Positions 18,845 through 27,946 are shown, counted from the first letter of the stretch. The stretch: DNA of 64,000 nucleotides from Denitrobacterium detoxificans (GCF_015062615.1 NZ_SUUH01000004.1:62001-126000), one strand, 5' to 3'. The notes: generated by a model from the sequence alone, not told the origin. Numbers and translations are program-made.

Positions 18845-20000
18845 GGGCACCTCCCATAAACGCTTCGGAACCATCTAATGCAATGATATCGGCTCGTGCG
18901 AGCATATCGCTCGTGAAATAGTCGGTATGCGTGGTGGTGATGAACGCCTGCGTGTCTCCCGCGATGAAATTCATGAAATACGAGCGACGGGCGTCGTCGA
19001 GCTCGCTCATGACGTCATCGAGCAGCAGCAAGGGAGCATTGCCTGTAGCAGAGGCGATCACCGCCGCTTCCGCGAGCTTCCAGGCGAGCACGATCGAACG
19101 CTGCTGGCCCTGGCTGGCGAAATGCGCCGCGTCGTGCCCTTCCACCGTAAACGTGACCGCATCGGCATGAGGACCCACGAGGCAGCGCTTGCGCGCGCGT
19201 TCGGCAACGGCGCGAGACGCCATGTACGAGGTAAGCTGTGCAAGGGCGTCGTTGCGCGTAAGGACCCCAGGCTCCAGAGGGGCATCCTTCGCCCAGCAAG
19301 GGGCATACAAAACATCGGCTTCCTCTCCCCCACCCGTAATCTCGCGATAGTACGACTGAAAATGGGGACGCAAGCGGTCGAGTACCTGCAGGCGATGCAT
19401 AAGCACCTGCACACCCACGCGCACGAGCACGTCATTCAAACTTTCGATATACGCATCGGGAAGTTCGTCCTTCAGCGCCTGGTTCTTCTGCTTCACAAGC
19501 TTGCGGTAATCCACGCACACGCTGTAGAAGTTCCTGGACAATTGAACGCCCACGCTATCGATGGCATCACGGCGCGCAGAAGCGGCGCCCTTGGCAAGAT
19601 GCAGGTCGTCGGGCGTGAAGGACACGGCGGGTACCAGACCCCGCACATCGGCGGCCTTGCGCGGCTTGCCGTTCATGCGATACGAACGGCGACCAGCGGA
19701 AATGGTAAGGCCCATGTCCACCTTGCGCGTCTCGCTTTGAAATTGCGCTTCCAGCTGAGCGGTTTCGCATCCCCACTTGATCATCTGCGCTGCTTGCGTC
19801 GTGCGAAACGACGAGCATGCCGTGAGCAGGCTTATTCCCTCCACCGCACTCGTCTTTCCCACCGCATTGGGCCCAACCAAAATGGTAAGGGCCCCAATGT
19901 TGGAAAGATCGAAGGAACGGTAGTTCCTAAAATCGCGCAGCGAAAGACGAGACAGCCTCATGCCGGGCGTTTGCGATGCGGAATATTCGGCTTGCGCCAT
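18834..20000 (-). CDS. recF: DNA replication and repair protein RecF
   Basis: 388 aa, SMC-like ATPase that helps load RecA at gaps. LRDFRNYRSFDLSNIGALTI and Walker A VGPNAVGKTS lie near the N-terminus, with QGQQRSIVLAWKLAEA-type signature and LLLLDDVMSELDDARR (Walker B plus D-loop) near 320. The ATG at 20000 lies 7 bases past the dnaN stop; an in-frame ATG at 19961 (MRLSRLSLRDF) is an alternative and would match the usual family length better. Confidence 0.95.
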   Translation of the reverse strand: MAQAEYSASQTPGMRLSRLSLRDFRNYRSFDLSNIGALTILVGPNAVGKTSAVEGISLLTACSSFRTTQAAQMIKWGCETAQLEAQFQSETRKVDMGLTISAGRRSYRMNGKPRKAADVRGLVPAVSFTPDDLHLAKGAASARRDAIDSVGVQLSRNFYSVCVDYRKLVKQKNQALKDELPDAYIESLNDVLVRVGVQVLMHRLQVLDRLRPHFQSYYREITGGGEEADVLYAPCWAKDAPLEPGVLTRNDALAQLTSYMASRAVAERARKRCLVGPHADAVTFTVEGHDAAHFASQGQQRSIVLAWKLAEAAVIASATGNAPLLLLDDVMSELDDARRSYFMNFIAGDTQAFITTTHTDYFTSDMLARADIIALDGSEAFMGGARED

Positions 20001-20007
20001 GCGTTAC

Positions 20008-21105
20008 CTACAGGCGAACGGGCATGATGAGGTACAGGAAACGCTCGGTTTCCTCCGACTTGAAGATGCCCGGCCTCTGGGAACCCTGCAGTTCCAGGTA
20101 TACCTTGTCGGTTTCCACGCTCGACAGGCCGTCGATGACATAGCCAAAGTTGAAGGCGATAACGGCGTCGCCGCCTTCCATGGAGGAAACAATGGTCTCG
20201 CTTGCCGCGCCAATGTCCTTGCTTGCCGTGGAAATTTGCGTGGTCTGGGAAGCGCCATTGAGGTCGAACTTTACCGGCGCCGTCTTGTTGCTGAGTACCG
20301 ACGTGCGCTTAACCGCTTCCATGAGCTGCTTGGTGTCGTACACCGCACGCGTCTCGTGCGTGTCGGGGATAAGCTGGTTGTAACGAGGGAAGTTGCCCTC
20401 GATGCGACGATTCACGAACGTCGTGTTGCCATACGTGGCAATGATCTGGTTCTCAGCGAGCGCCAGGTCGATGGTTTCGTTGCCTTCGGGCAGCGATGCA
20501 AGCTCGGAAAGGAATGAACCCGCGATAACGGCATTGAAATCGACGATGCCCTCGAAATCGGTATCGGTTACGGCAAGACGATACGAGTCGGTTGCCACCA
20601 TGCGCAGAATGTTATTGCCCGCTTCAATGAGCACGCCCGTAAGAATGGCGCGCGATTCGTCACGCGATACGATGCGTGCTACACGACGTACCATATGAGA
20701 GAACGTGGCAAAGGGAATGGTAATGCGGTCTTCGCCGCTTACCTCTGGGAAGCCAGGGAAGTCTTCTGCGTTGAGCGTCTTGATGGAGAAGGAAGACGTA
20801 TCGCAGAGAACCTTTGCCTCTTCCGTGTCTTCTTTCGTCTCGATATGCACCGCCGAATCGGGAAGGCTCTTCACGACGTCGGTAATAAGCTTAGAGGGGA
20901 TAACGGTAGAGCCCTCTTCTTCAATGAGTGCCGGCAAAGAGCAACGCACGGATAGTTCCATGTTGGTTGCTTCCAGCGTAAGTGTATCTCCGTACGCCTT
21001 CAGGAGAATGCCTGAGAGGATAGGAAGCGTTGAGCGCGTAGTAGCGCCTTTTGCAACGACTCCCAATGCAGTTTGGAGTTCGTTCTTGTTAATGCTTAGC
21101 TTCAC
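20008..21105 (-). CDS. dnaN: DNA polymerase III sliding clamp (beta subunit)
   Basis: 365 aa ring-forming processivity clamp. Begins MKLSINKNELQTALGVVAKG and ends with the C-terminal LIMPVRL typical of beta clamps; middle domains contain FATFSHMVRRVARIVSRDES and VNRRIEGNFPRYNQLIP. Full length, no disruption. Transcribed with recF (7-base gap) and downstream of dnaA, separated by a 230-base spacer with DnaA-box-like sites. Confidence 0.97.
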   Translation of the reverse strand: MKLSINKNELQTALGVVAKGATTRSTLPILSGILLKAYGDTLTLEATNMELSVRCSLPALIEEEGSTVIPSKLITDVVKSLPDSAVHIETKEDTEEAKVLCDTSSFSIKTLNAEDFPGFPEVSGEDRITIPFATFSHMVRRVARIVSRDESRAILTGVLIEAGNNILRMVATDSYRLAVTDTDFEGIVDFNAVIAGSFLSELASLPEGNETIDLALAENQIIATYGNTTFVNRRIEGNFPRYNQLIPDTHETRAVYDTKQLMEAVKRTSVLSNKTAPVKFDLNGASQTTQISTASKDIGAASETIVSSMEGGDAVIAFNFGYVIDGLSSVETDKVYLELQGSQRPGIFKSEETERFLYLIMPVRL

Positions 21106-21334
21106 GTTCTCTTCCCTTCCTCTTTTATATATTTAATTAATTCTAATAATAGTAATAAGCACGGTGGATTGGTGGATAACTCGGGAAATACCAGGTCAAG
21201 CGCAAGAAATTATTTCAAATCCATCGTTGATAACCTGCTATCGTTTTCCCCATATTTTATTGATTACGTTATCTTTCCTTTTCCATCCTTTGTTTTCCAC
21301 TACGTTTCCCACGACTTTCGTCGCGTTTTCCCAC
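21106..21334. other. dnaA-dnaN spacer with DnaA-box-like sites
   Basis: 230 bases, AT-rich. GGTGGATAA (21171-21179, reverse of TTATCCACC) and TTTTCCACT (21293-21301) resemble DnaA boxes. No gene. Probably carries the dnaN promoter; a minor origin element is possible. Confidence 0.4.
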
Positions 21335-22810
21335 CTACTGATCAAGGATCATTTGGCGGAGCAATTCAAGCTCTTCGTTAATTGGGCGGCTTTCCTTTAC
21401 CTTCTCGTCGACGCAACGATACGAATACATGATCGTGGAGTGATCGCGGTTGAATTCCGTGCCAATGGTCTTGAACGGAATATCAATCATGGTTCTGCAT
21501 AGGTAAATGGCTATCTGGCGTGCATGCGTGATGTTTGCGGAACGCTTCTTGCCCACCAAATCGGAATGGCTCACGTTATAGAAGCGTTCGACGCATGCTT
21601 GCACTTCTCCAATGGTGAGTTTTTTCATGGCACCACCGCTGAAATGGTCGGAAAGCAAGCGCGAGGCTTCCTCGATGGTGATTTCCTCGCATCCGCCGTT
21701 GCGCAGCTCGAAGATGACCTTCGTAACGGCGCTTTTCAGCTCGCGAACGTTGGAACTGGAGTTTTTGGCAATATATTCCTGCACGTCATTCGGGATGTCG
21801 AAGTCTGCGCCACCCGCTATTTTGCATTCTTCGATGAACTTGCGGATGATGCCCATCTTCGTTTCCAGCTCGGGAGGTTGAATGTCGCACGTGCCACCCA
21901 TGTTGAAACGGCTCTTGTAGCGTTCGTCGATGTCGATGTTCTTCGGCGCGCGGTCGGCTGAAAGGACGACCTGCTTGCCGCTGTCGATCATTCGATTCAT
22001 GATCTGGAACACCATGTTCAGTGTTTCCTTGCGGCCCTGCAGACCCTGAACGTCGTCGATGAGCAGTACGTCGGCGTTTTCGTAACGCTGCTTGAACTCG
22101 GTGAATGCTTTTGGATTGTTGCTGATGGCAGCGTCGGTGTAATCGTTTACCAGCTCCATCGTGTCTACGTAGACCGAACGCATATGAGGGTAGTTTACCT
22201 GTACGTAGTTTTGGATGGAGCGTAGCAGGTGGGTTTTGCCCAAGCCTGATTTACCGTAGATGAACAGGGGGTTCAGCTGGTTCGAACCAGGGGTTTCGGC
22301 AACAGCGATGGCCATGGAATATGCCATGCGATTCGAAGTACCACGCACGAAATTGTCGAACGAGTACGAAGAGACCGTGAACATGCCATCGCTTGCAGTG
22401 GGCTGCGCCGGTGCGGGTTCTGTCTGCGCGGGTGCGCTTGGCTGCGCAATGGGTGCCGGCGCCGCAACAGGGGTGGGTTGCATGGGTTGCGCTACGGGTG
22501 CCGGAGCGGGTGCAGCCGGTGCCGCAGCGGGCACGATGGGCGACTTCGACGTGGGGTCCACTTCGATTTGAATGGTGAACGGCACGCGATAGATTTCCTC
22601 GAGCGCCTGTTTGATAACTTGCATGTAGTGGGATTCGATCCACTTGCGGATGAAATCGGTATCCGCCGTGAGCATCAGGTACCCCTCGCTGAACGCCTGG
22701 GGCTGCAAACGTGTAAAGAACGCATCGATCTGCGATGAGTCCATGTTGTCGTATGTCTTTATATGCGCCGTGATCGATTGCCACACCGCATCGATGTTTT
22801 CGCCTTGCAT
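21335..22810 (-). CDS. dnaA: Chromosomal replication initiator DnaA
   Basis: 491 aa. Domain I residues 1-90; a Pro/Ala/Gln-rich linker about 95-150; AAA+ domain with GKSGLGKTHLLRSI near 185 and LLIDDVQGLQGR near 250; C-terminal duplex-binding domain with FNRDHSTIMYSYRCVDEKV, the DnaA signature helix-turn-helix. It binds DnaA boxes at the origin and opens the duplex. Upstream (22836-22889) are two TTTTCCACA sites, so autoregulation is likely. Confidence 0.97.
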   Translation of the reverse strand: MQGENIDAVWQSITAHIKTYDNMDSSQIDAFFTRLQPQAFSEGYLMLTADTDFIRKWIESHYMQVIKQALEEIYRVPFTIQIEVDPTSKSPIVPAAAPAAPAPAPVAQPMQPTPVAAPAPIAQPSAPAQTEPAPAQPTASDGMFTVSSYSFDNFVRGTSNRMAYSMAIAVAETPGSNQLNPLFIYGKSGLGKTHLLRSIQNYVQVNYPHMRSVYVDTMELVNDYTDAAISNNPKAFTEFKQRYENADVLLIDDVQGLQGRKETLNMVFQIMNRMIDSGKQVVLSADRAPKNIDIDERYKSRFNMGGTCDIQPPELETKMGIIRKFIEECKIAGGADFDIPNDVQEYIAKNSSSNVRELKSAVTKVIFELRNGGCEEITIEEASRLLSDHFSGGAMKKLTIGEVQACVERFYNVSHSDLVGKKRSANITHARQIAIYLCRTMIDIPFKTIGTEFNRDHSTIMYSYRCVDEKVKESRPINEELELLRQMILDQ

Positions 22811-22835
22811 ATTGTATTAGTACCTCGGTGTTGAG

Positions 22836-22938
22836 TTTTCCACATTGGGTACTATATCAGAATGCGTATTGGCATGTTAGTTTTCCACAACCGTTTATGA
22901 AATACCTTACTGACCTGGTATTTTATAAACGTGGAAAA
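22836..22938. promoter_or_regulatory. Three TTTTCCACA-type DnaA boxes upstream of dnaA
   Basis: TTTTCCACA at 22836-22844 and 22881-22889, and CGTGGAAAA (8 of 9, reverse) at 22930-22938. This box form is known from cyanobacterial DnaA; here it recurs through the origin region, suggesting it is the local consensus. Confidence 0.55.
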
Positions 22939-22998
22939 CTGTTTTCAAGCATTGTTCTCGCCAGCTTGCTGCTGGCGATCTGCGCTTCTGCTGGTTGG

Positions 22999-23814
22999 CT
23001 ATCCCTGAAGCTGCTGCCATACGGCGTCGCCGTAGTCAGTGAGAATGCGCTTCTTGTTCGGCGTCTTCTCGATAAGGTTGTACTCTTCCAGCTTCTTCAT
23101 GACGTTGTAGGCGCTGGAATTGCCGAGACCCGTGAGGTTTACCAGTTCGGTTACGCCCAGGGCGCCTTCGTTTGCGAATAGCTCCAGGGCCATCTTCTCC
23201 CGGTCATTCAATGGCATCATGGGAACGCTCACCGGTTGAGGAATGGTGGGCGCTGCTGGCTGAGCGATGGTTTGCGGCGGAATGGAGGGCTCTTGCTTCA
23301 AGCTAAGCGTTACCACCGAGCCATTGTTCATGTTGTCTTCGATGGTCATTTCGCCATTGCTAAACGTAAGGTATTCCTTGACCAGGGGCAATCCACTGCC
23401 GACGCCACGGATGTAGTGCTTCATCGGCTCGATTGCCGACGTGAAGCCGGGGCGCGTGGCATTCGTCTTGTCCTTGATGCCAGGGCCTTGGTCGCAGAAC
23501 CGAATCGTGTTTCCACCATCGAGGATGGAAACCACCACTTCCGTGAAACGTGCGTGGATGAAGTTCTCCGACACCTCTCGGATAGCGGAATAGGGAATCT
23601 TTCCACCCCTGCGAGTAGATTGTTCGGTAATGACGTCGGCTAGTTTTTCAATATATTCAGCCGTGGGAGCCGGTTCGATTTCGATTACGTGCGGAGCCAT
23701 TTTCAGATCATCGTAGACGGCAACGCGTGCAACGGTATGCACGAACGTGTAATCGAACGGTTCATTACCCCGTTCGTTCTCCTCGTTTTCTATGTATTCA
23801 CCCTGTTCAGGCAC
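22999..23814 (-). CDS. GHKL-type ATP-binding protein with C-terminal winged helix
   Basis: 271 aa. Residues about 40-190 form a histidine-kinase-like ATPase: IREVSENFIHA (N box), IRFCDQGPGIKDK (G1) and IRGVGSGLPLVKEYLTF (G2). A proline-rich linker follows, then residues 205-271 read as a winged helix-turn-helix (LELFANEGALGVTELVNLTG). No phosphoacceptor His domain or kinase sensor is present. It sits between dnaA and the origin on the same strand as dnaA. It resembles anti-sigma/serine-kinase ATPases fused to a MarR-like DNA-binding domain, so a regulator of replication or dnaA transcription is possible (inference). Confidence 0.75.
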   Translation of the reverse strand: MPEQGEYIENEENERGNEPFDYTFVHTVARVAVYDDLKMAPHVIEIEPAPTAEYIEKLADVITEQSTRRGGKIPYSAIREVSENFIHARFTEVVVSILDGGNTIRFCDQGPGIKDKTNATRPGFTSAIEPMKHYIRGVGSGLPLVKEYLTFSNGEMTIEDNMNNGSVVTLSLKQEPSIPPQTIAQPAAPTIPQPVSVPMMPLNDREKMALELFANEGALGVTELVNLTGLGNSSAYNVMKKLEEYNLIEKTPNKKRILTDYGDAVWQQLQG

Positions 23815-24555
23815 TGTTTCCCTTAATTACTGAAAAATCTATTCAAGCTGTTTTCCATGATTTTCAATGGTTTTCAGCTCTGAAATTGTACAACCGCGCC
23901 ATTTTACCTGCAAATTCACAGCCATTTTCAGATGTATTCAATATTCAGGAAAACTGAATACGTTGTTGATAAGGGGTATTCAAAGTTTTCAACATTTTGT
24001 TCAACAAAAGTGGAAAACCCTGAAAACGGGTGAAAACCCAGGGTTGAAAACTGAATCCATTTTTGGAAAAACTGGCTCAAAATGTTGAAATCTACTCGCC
24101 AAGTATCAATTAAAAGCGGGGTTTGTCGAAAAAGGATGTCCTTACTGTAGCGAACTGGGGAAACAAATATTTTCACACGTGAACTACCCCATATTCGGTG
24201 TGTGAAGAACCATAAAAGACCAGGTCAGATGCCTGAAAACACGTTTTCCAAGGTCAGCTCGTAGGCTAATTTACACGTAAAAAAGTGCGGTTTTCCTACT
24301 TGACAAACCCCTCTCCTCAGCTCTTTCCACAATGGCGTACGAGTGATAACAGGAGTTTTCACTATTTTCCACATTTCACCACTTTCAGAATTGTGGAAAA
24401 CTCACTTTTCAGTGTGAAAAACCCCGTTTTCAACTCCTGAATTCCCCCGAAAACTTTCTACCGAGGTAAATATGGATTAGGTGTGCTTGGTGTTGATTAA
24501 TACGCGCGCGCATCGTACTCTTTGGAAGTTACTCTAGTAAGAAAGGGATACAGCT
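23815..24555. other. Probable chromosomal replication origin (oriC)
   Basis: 740 bases without a gene between the minus-strand dnaA cluster and the plus-strand rpmH cluster. DnaA-box-like sites: TTTTCCACA at 24365-24373, TGTGGAAAA at 24392-24400, CTTTCCACA at 24323-24331, AGTGGAAAA near 24010. Four GAAAAC units at 24014, 24023, 24033 and 24047 are spaced 9-14 bases. The switch of gene strand here matches the start of bidirectional replication. Origin function is inferred. Confidence 0.7.
24493..24521 (+). promoter_or_regulatory. Possible rpmH promoter
   Basis: TTGATT (24493-24498), 17 bases, TACTCT (24516-24521), about 35 bases before the rpmH ATG. The -10 match is weak. Confidence 0.4.
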
Positions 24556-24690
24556 ATGAAGCGCACCTATCAACCGAACAAGCGCAAGCGCGCTAAGTGC
24601 CATGGCTTCCGTGCTCGTATGTCCACTAAGGGCGGTCGTGCTGTTCTTCGCGCGCGCCGTGCTAAGGGACGCAAGCGTCTTTGCGTTTAA
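24556..24690 (+). CDS. rpmH: Ribosomal protein bL34
   Basis: 44 aa: MKRTYQPNKRKRAKCHGFRA, then RMSTKGGRAVLRARRAKGRK and RLCV. Matches bL34 over its full length. GAAAGGGA lies about 10 bases before the ATG. First gene to the right of the origin and head of the rpmH-rnpA-yidD-yidC-khpB-rsmG operon. Confidence 0.97.
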   Translation: MKRTYQPNKRKRAKCHGFRARMSTKGGRAVLRARRAKGRKRLCV

Positions 24691-24698
24691 GGGAAGTT

Positions 24699-25031
24699 GT
24701 GTTGGAAACTATTAAGTCCAGCACAGAGATATCCTACTTATTCGCACACGGAAAGCGTTATAACGCACATTCCATCACACTTCTGGTTAGCCAGGGTAGG
24801 AATCAACACGACCCACAGGGTCGTGTTGCTTTTATTGCCGGTAAAAAGTCCGGCAATGCGGTTTGGCGGAATGCTGCGAAACGTAGAATGCGAGCTGTCT
24901 GCAGGGATCTCGGCGGGCCTTGGGAGGGCTTTGACGTTGTTTTTCTCGCAAAAGGGTTCGTATTGGAGCAGGAATATAGTAAAGTGCTTTCGTCATGTCG
25001 TGCGCAAATCAGTCGGTTTGCCGGTGAATAA
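24699..25031 (+). CDS. rnpA: Ribonuclease P protein component
   Basis: 110 aa from a GTG at 24699, 8 bases past the rpmH stop with AAGGGAAG before it; a TTG at 24681 would overlap rpmH. The core has TLLVSQGRN, RVAFIAGKKSGNAVWRNAAK and RRMRAVCRDL, the RNR-type signature (here RNAAKRRMR) that contacts the RNase P RNA. It assists tRNA 5' maturation. Confidence 0.93.
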   Translation: MLETIKSSTEISYLFAHGKRYNAHSITLLVSQGRNQHDPQGRVAFIAGKKSGNAVWRNAAKRRMRAVCRDLGGPWEGFDVVFLAKGFVLEQEYSKVLSSCRAQISRFAGE

Positions 25032-25043
25032 GGAATAACGGAC

Positions 25044-25277
25044 GTGGTCAGCGAGCGTAAGAGCATCCCCGTACGCATTGCGGTGGCGCTTGTGCGCTTC
25101 TATCAGATGGCCCTATCCCCTCTTTTTCCCGGATGCTGCAGATTTGAGCCTACGTGTTCTCAGTATGCGATTATTGCTTTCAAGCGATATGGCTTCTGCA
25201 AGGGATTCGTTCTAGCAGCCAAGCGCATATTGAAGTGTCATCCGGGTGGGCCCCACGGCTACGATCCGGTGCCATAA
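25044..25277 (+). CDS. yidD: Membrane protein insertion efficiency factor YidD
   Basis: 77 aa. RFYQMALSPLFPGCCRFEPT, CSQYAIIAFKRYG and KRILKCHPGGPHGYDPVP match YidD throughout, including its conserved Cys residues. GTG start at 25044 after AAGGAATAACG. It lies in its usual place between rnpA and yidC and helps membrane insertion. Confidence 0.95.
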   Translation: MVSERKSIPVRIAVALVRFYQMALSPLFPGCCRFEPTCSQYAIIAFKRYGFCKGFVLAAKRILKCHPGGPHGYDPVP

Positions 25278-25321
25278 GTTGCTTAGGGATACAGATTATC
25301 TGATGAAAGGATAATCCTTAG

Positions 25322-26095
25322 ATGTGGGACGCATTTAAAGACTTTATCTTCTGGTGTATCAGTTCTTTTTACTCGGTATTCCAGGATTGGGGCATGGCCA
25401 TCATGGTCATCACCCTTATTTTCCGTTTGATCCTCATGCCTCTCATGCAGAAGCAGATCAAGTCCTCCTACCAGATGCAGAAGGTTCAGCCTCTCATCCA
25501 GGAGATTCAGACGAAGTACGCCGACGATCAGCCGCGTATGCAAGAGGAAATGCAGAAGCTGTACGCCGATGCTAAGTTCAATCCCCTTGCCGGCTGCCTG
25601 CCTATTCTGCTTCAGATGCCTATCTTTGTTGCTCTGTTCCAGGTGTTGCAGGAAATGGGATCGCGTACGCAGGGTACTTCGTATCAGTTCTACCACCTGG
25701 TGCCCGACCTTACACTCTCGCCTTCTACGGCACTTGAGCAGGGTTTTCTTACGTTTATCCCATACATCATCTTGCTGCTAATCTTCGCTGGCGCAACGTT
25801 TGCCCCTATGGTTCTTCAGCAGCTGCACACTCCCGATAGTTCGCAGAAGAAGCAAACGCTTATCATGTCTGCCTTCATGACGGTGTTCATGCTTTGGATT
25901 GGCTGGGGTTCACCCGCTGGCGTATTGCTCTTTTGGGGTGTCTCTTCGCTGTTCGGCGTAACCCAGCAGCAAGTCGTCATGGCTCGCCTTCGTAAGAACG
26001 ACGAAGCGAAGGAAGCTGAAATCATCGAGACTCAGCCCGTTAAGGTTGATGTGACGCGCAAGCAAAAGAAGAAGCGCCCCACCAAGTCTCGCTAA
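25322..26095 (+). CDS. yidC: Membrane protein insertase YidC
   Basis: 257 aa, the short Gram-positive form without the large periplasmic domain. About five hydrophobic segments: 22-42, 95-115, 140-160, 176-196 and 200-215. The signature NPLAGCLPILLQMPIFVALF lies near 90. There is no lipobox, unlike Bacillus SpoIIIJ. The basic tail (RKQKKKRPTKSR) fits ribosome binding. Inserts proteins alone or with SecYEG. Confidence 0.93.
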   Translation: MWDAFKDFIFWCISSFYSVFQDWGMAIMVITLIFRLILMPLMQKQIKSSYQMQKVQPLIQEIQTKYADDQPRMQEEMQKLYADAKFNPLAGCLPILLQMPIFVALFQVLQEMGSRTQGTSYQFYHLVPDLTLSPSTALEQGFLTFIPYIILLLIFAGATFAPMVLQQLHTPDSSQKKQTLIMSAFMTVFMLWIGWGSPAGVLLFWGVSSLFGVTQQQVVMARLRKNDEAKEAEIIETQPVKVDVTRKQKKKRPTKSR

Positions 26096-26106
26096 TATGT
26101 TTACTG

Positions 26107-26132
26107 CAGTCCCGTCTCTTCAGGCGGGACTG
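26107..26132 (+). terminator. Stem between yidC and khpB
   Basis: CAGTCCCG pairs with CGGGACTG around a 10-base loop with no clear T run; possible attenuator or processing site in the operon. Confidence 0.4.
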
Positions 26133-26171
26133 TTGGTATATAACCGCAAAACGCGTTTGAAGGAGTAGAAC

Positions 26172-26765
26172 ATGGCTGATGAAATCGAGCAGGAAGCTCA
26201 GGTCGAGGTCGAAGAGGTTCTTGAGGAATCCGAAGAACAGGTAGATGAAATCGCTGAAGAAGCTGCTGAAGATGTCGCTTCTGATGATGTCATTTCCGAA
26301 GAAGAGCTTGATCGGATTGCCGATACCGCAATTGCCGCTCTCGAGGATATCCTGAAGTACTTCAATCTTGGTGAAGTCACCATCGACGAGTACGAAGGTG
26401 ATGAAGGTGAGCTCATTCTGGATATCACCGGTGATGATTTGGCAGTGCTTATTGGCCGTCATGGCAAGACGCTCGATGCGCTCCAATTCCTCATCTCTTC
26501 CATTACGTCGCGTCAGATTGGCTATCGCTATCCTGTCGTGGTCGACGTTGAGGGTTACAAGAATCGTCAGCGTGAGAAGCTTGAGTCGCTCGCTCATTCC
26601 GCTGCCAAGCGTGCTCTGTCGCAGGGTCGCAGCATCAAACTTCGTCCGATGACTCCCTACGAGCGTCGCATCATTCATATGGCGCTGCGTGACAACGATC
26701 AGGTTGATACGGGATCCCAGGGAGAAGGCGCTGCTCGCCACGTGGTGATTACTCCTATCGACTAA
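26172..26765 (+). CDS. khpB: RNA-binding protein KhpB/Jag (KH and R3H domains)
   Basis: 197 aa. A 55-residue acidic leader replaces the Jag-N domain seen in many firmicutes. The KH-like domain has LILDITGDDLAVLIGRHGKT near 90, and the R3H part has LAHSAAKRALSQGRSIKLRP and the closing MTPYERRIIHMALRD. KhpB proteins bind RNA and affect cell division and envelope synthesis. Standard position after yidC. Confidence 0.92.
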   Translation: MADEIEQEAQVEVEEVLEESEEQVDEIAEEAAEDVASDDVISEEELDRIADTAIAALEDILKYFNLGEVTIDEYEGDEGELILDITGDDLAVLIGRHGKTLDALQFLISSITSRQIGYRYPVVVDVEGYKNRQREKLESLAHSAAKRALSQGRSIKLRPMTPYERRIIHMALRDNDQVDTGSQGEGAARHVVITPID

Positions 26766-26792
26766 GATAATCGACCTTCTGAAATCGATTCT

Positions 26793-26819
26793 AAGGCCCC
26801 GTTATAAAACGGGGCCTTA
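26793..26819 (+). terminator. Terminator after khpB
   Basis: AAGGCCCCGTT pairs with AACGGGGCCTT around a short loop and is followed by ATCTTTAT. Confidence 0.8.
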
Positions 26820-26866
26820 TCTTTATCGATGAAACAACTACTGGGTGATTTATCAGGCTCTCATGA

Positions 26867-26882
26867 TGTTTCACGTGAAACA
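26867..26882. other. parS: parS site
   Basis: Exact TGTTTCACGTGAAACA palindrome bound by ParB, between the khpB terminator and rsmG. Confidence 0.9.
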
Positions 26883-26939
26883 TCGCATTTTCATGACGTT
26901 ATGGCAGAATACAAGCAATGTATTTCGATAAGGGGAGCA

Positions 26940-27608
26940 ATGGAATTCACTACTGAACAGAATTCGCTTTTTGAGAAGCATCTTGAACTCGTGATTGAGG
27001 CGAATAAGATAACCAACCTCACGCGAATCGTTTCTCCTGAGTCTGGTAGGTTGCTTCACATCGAAGACTCTCTTGCAGCTGTTCCTGAAGTTTTACTGGC
27101 TCCTGAAGGGAAAGCTGCTGATATTGGTACCGGTGGTGGGTTTCCTGGCATCCCCCTCTCTATTGCTACTGGTCGTCCCTTCGATCTAATTGATTCCGTA
27201 GGTAAGAAGACCGCTCAGCTTGATTTGATTATTGAACAGCTGGGTCTTTCCGATCGGATCTCTACGTGGCATGGGCGTATCGAAGATTTGGGGAAGGAGC
27301 GAAAAGGGCAATATTCCGTAGTTACCGCACGTGCTCTTGCGGCACTTCCAATACTTCTTGAACTTGCAAGCCCATTGCTTAAGATGGGTGGATGCCTTAT
27401 TAGCTATAAATCGGGTACCTACCAGGAAGAACTTGATCGCGCGCTCACCATTCAGAATAAGGTGGGAATGAAATTTGTCTCGGTAAGAGAGTTTACGCTT
27501 TCCGATAATGAGACGTCTCGTAGTGTCCTTGTATTCGAAAAAGCTGCTAAGCCAAAGATTTCCTTGCCTCGTCGCGTAGGTTTGGCTCAGAAGAAGCCTC
27601 TCGCTTAG
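26940..27608 (+). CDS. rsmG: 16S rRNA (guanine-N7) methyltransferase RsmG
   Basis: 222 aa from the ATG at 26940 with AAGGGGAG upstream; a longer frame from 26829 runs through a parS site and is not believed. SAM-binding motif KAADIGTGGGFPGIPLSIA-type near 55-75, followed by SVGKKTAQLD and VVTARALAALP. Methylates 16S rRNA G527 near the decoding site. Standard place before parAB. Confidence 0.95.
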   Translation: MEFTTEQNSLFEKHLELVIEANKITNLTRIVSPESGRLLHIEDSLAAVPEVLLAPEGKAADIGTGGGFPGIPLSIATGRPFDLIDSVGKKTAQLDLIIEQLGLSDRISTWHGRIEDLGKERKGQYSVVTARALAALPILLELASPLLKMGGCLISYKSGTYQEELDRALTIQNKVGMKFVSVREFTLSDNETSRSVLVFEKAAKPKISLPRRVGLAQKKPLA

Positions 27609-27633
27609 TCGTCAGCGGGTTAATCCAATCGTC

Positions 27634-27867
27634 GCAGGCGACCCAGTTGTCCTTCGGGGCACCCGCTCTGCTGCTCGCTCGATAATGACCCCTTAATGGG
27701 TCATTATCTTTGCTCGTGCGCTCGCTGGTTCATGCTTTTACAAGCGCTGCTTGAGGTTCCACCGACGATTGTCGGAAGCTATCGCTTCCTCCTTCGCCAG
27801 TGGAACCTCAAGTGAAGCGCGGGTTAATGGTTTTTACAGTGCCCCGAAGGACAACTGGGTCGCCTGC
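27634..27867 (+). repeat. Large palindromic element, copy A
   Basis: Perfect 29-bp outer arms (27634-27662 and 27839-27867). Inside: an 11-bp hairpin GATAATGACCC/GGGTCATTATC (27681-27708), a linker with GTGCGCT...GTTCATGC, and a second 13-bp stem CTTGAGGTTCCAC/GTGGAACCTCAAG (27750-27812) that itself holds two small hairpins. Same layout as copies at 42.07 and 43.05 kb. No gene inside. Confidence 0.75.
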
Positions 27868-27946
27868 TGAGCTTTTGTTTATCTTAGACGCGCACTATTG
27901 AAGCTTAGCCTTCGGTTTCTTTGATATAAACCGTGAGATAGTGTGT

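Noticed and set aside
26829..26939. N-terminal extension of RsmG
   Set aside because: It would translate through a parS site and lacks a ribosome site; the ATG at 26940 has AAGGGGAG.
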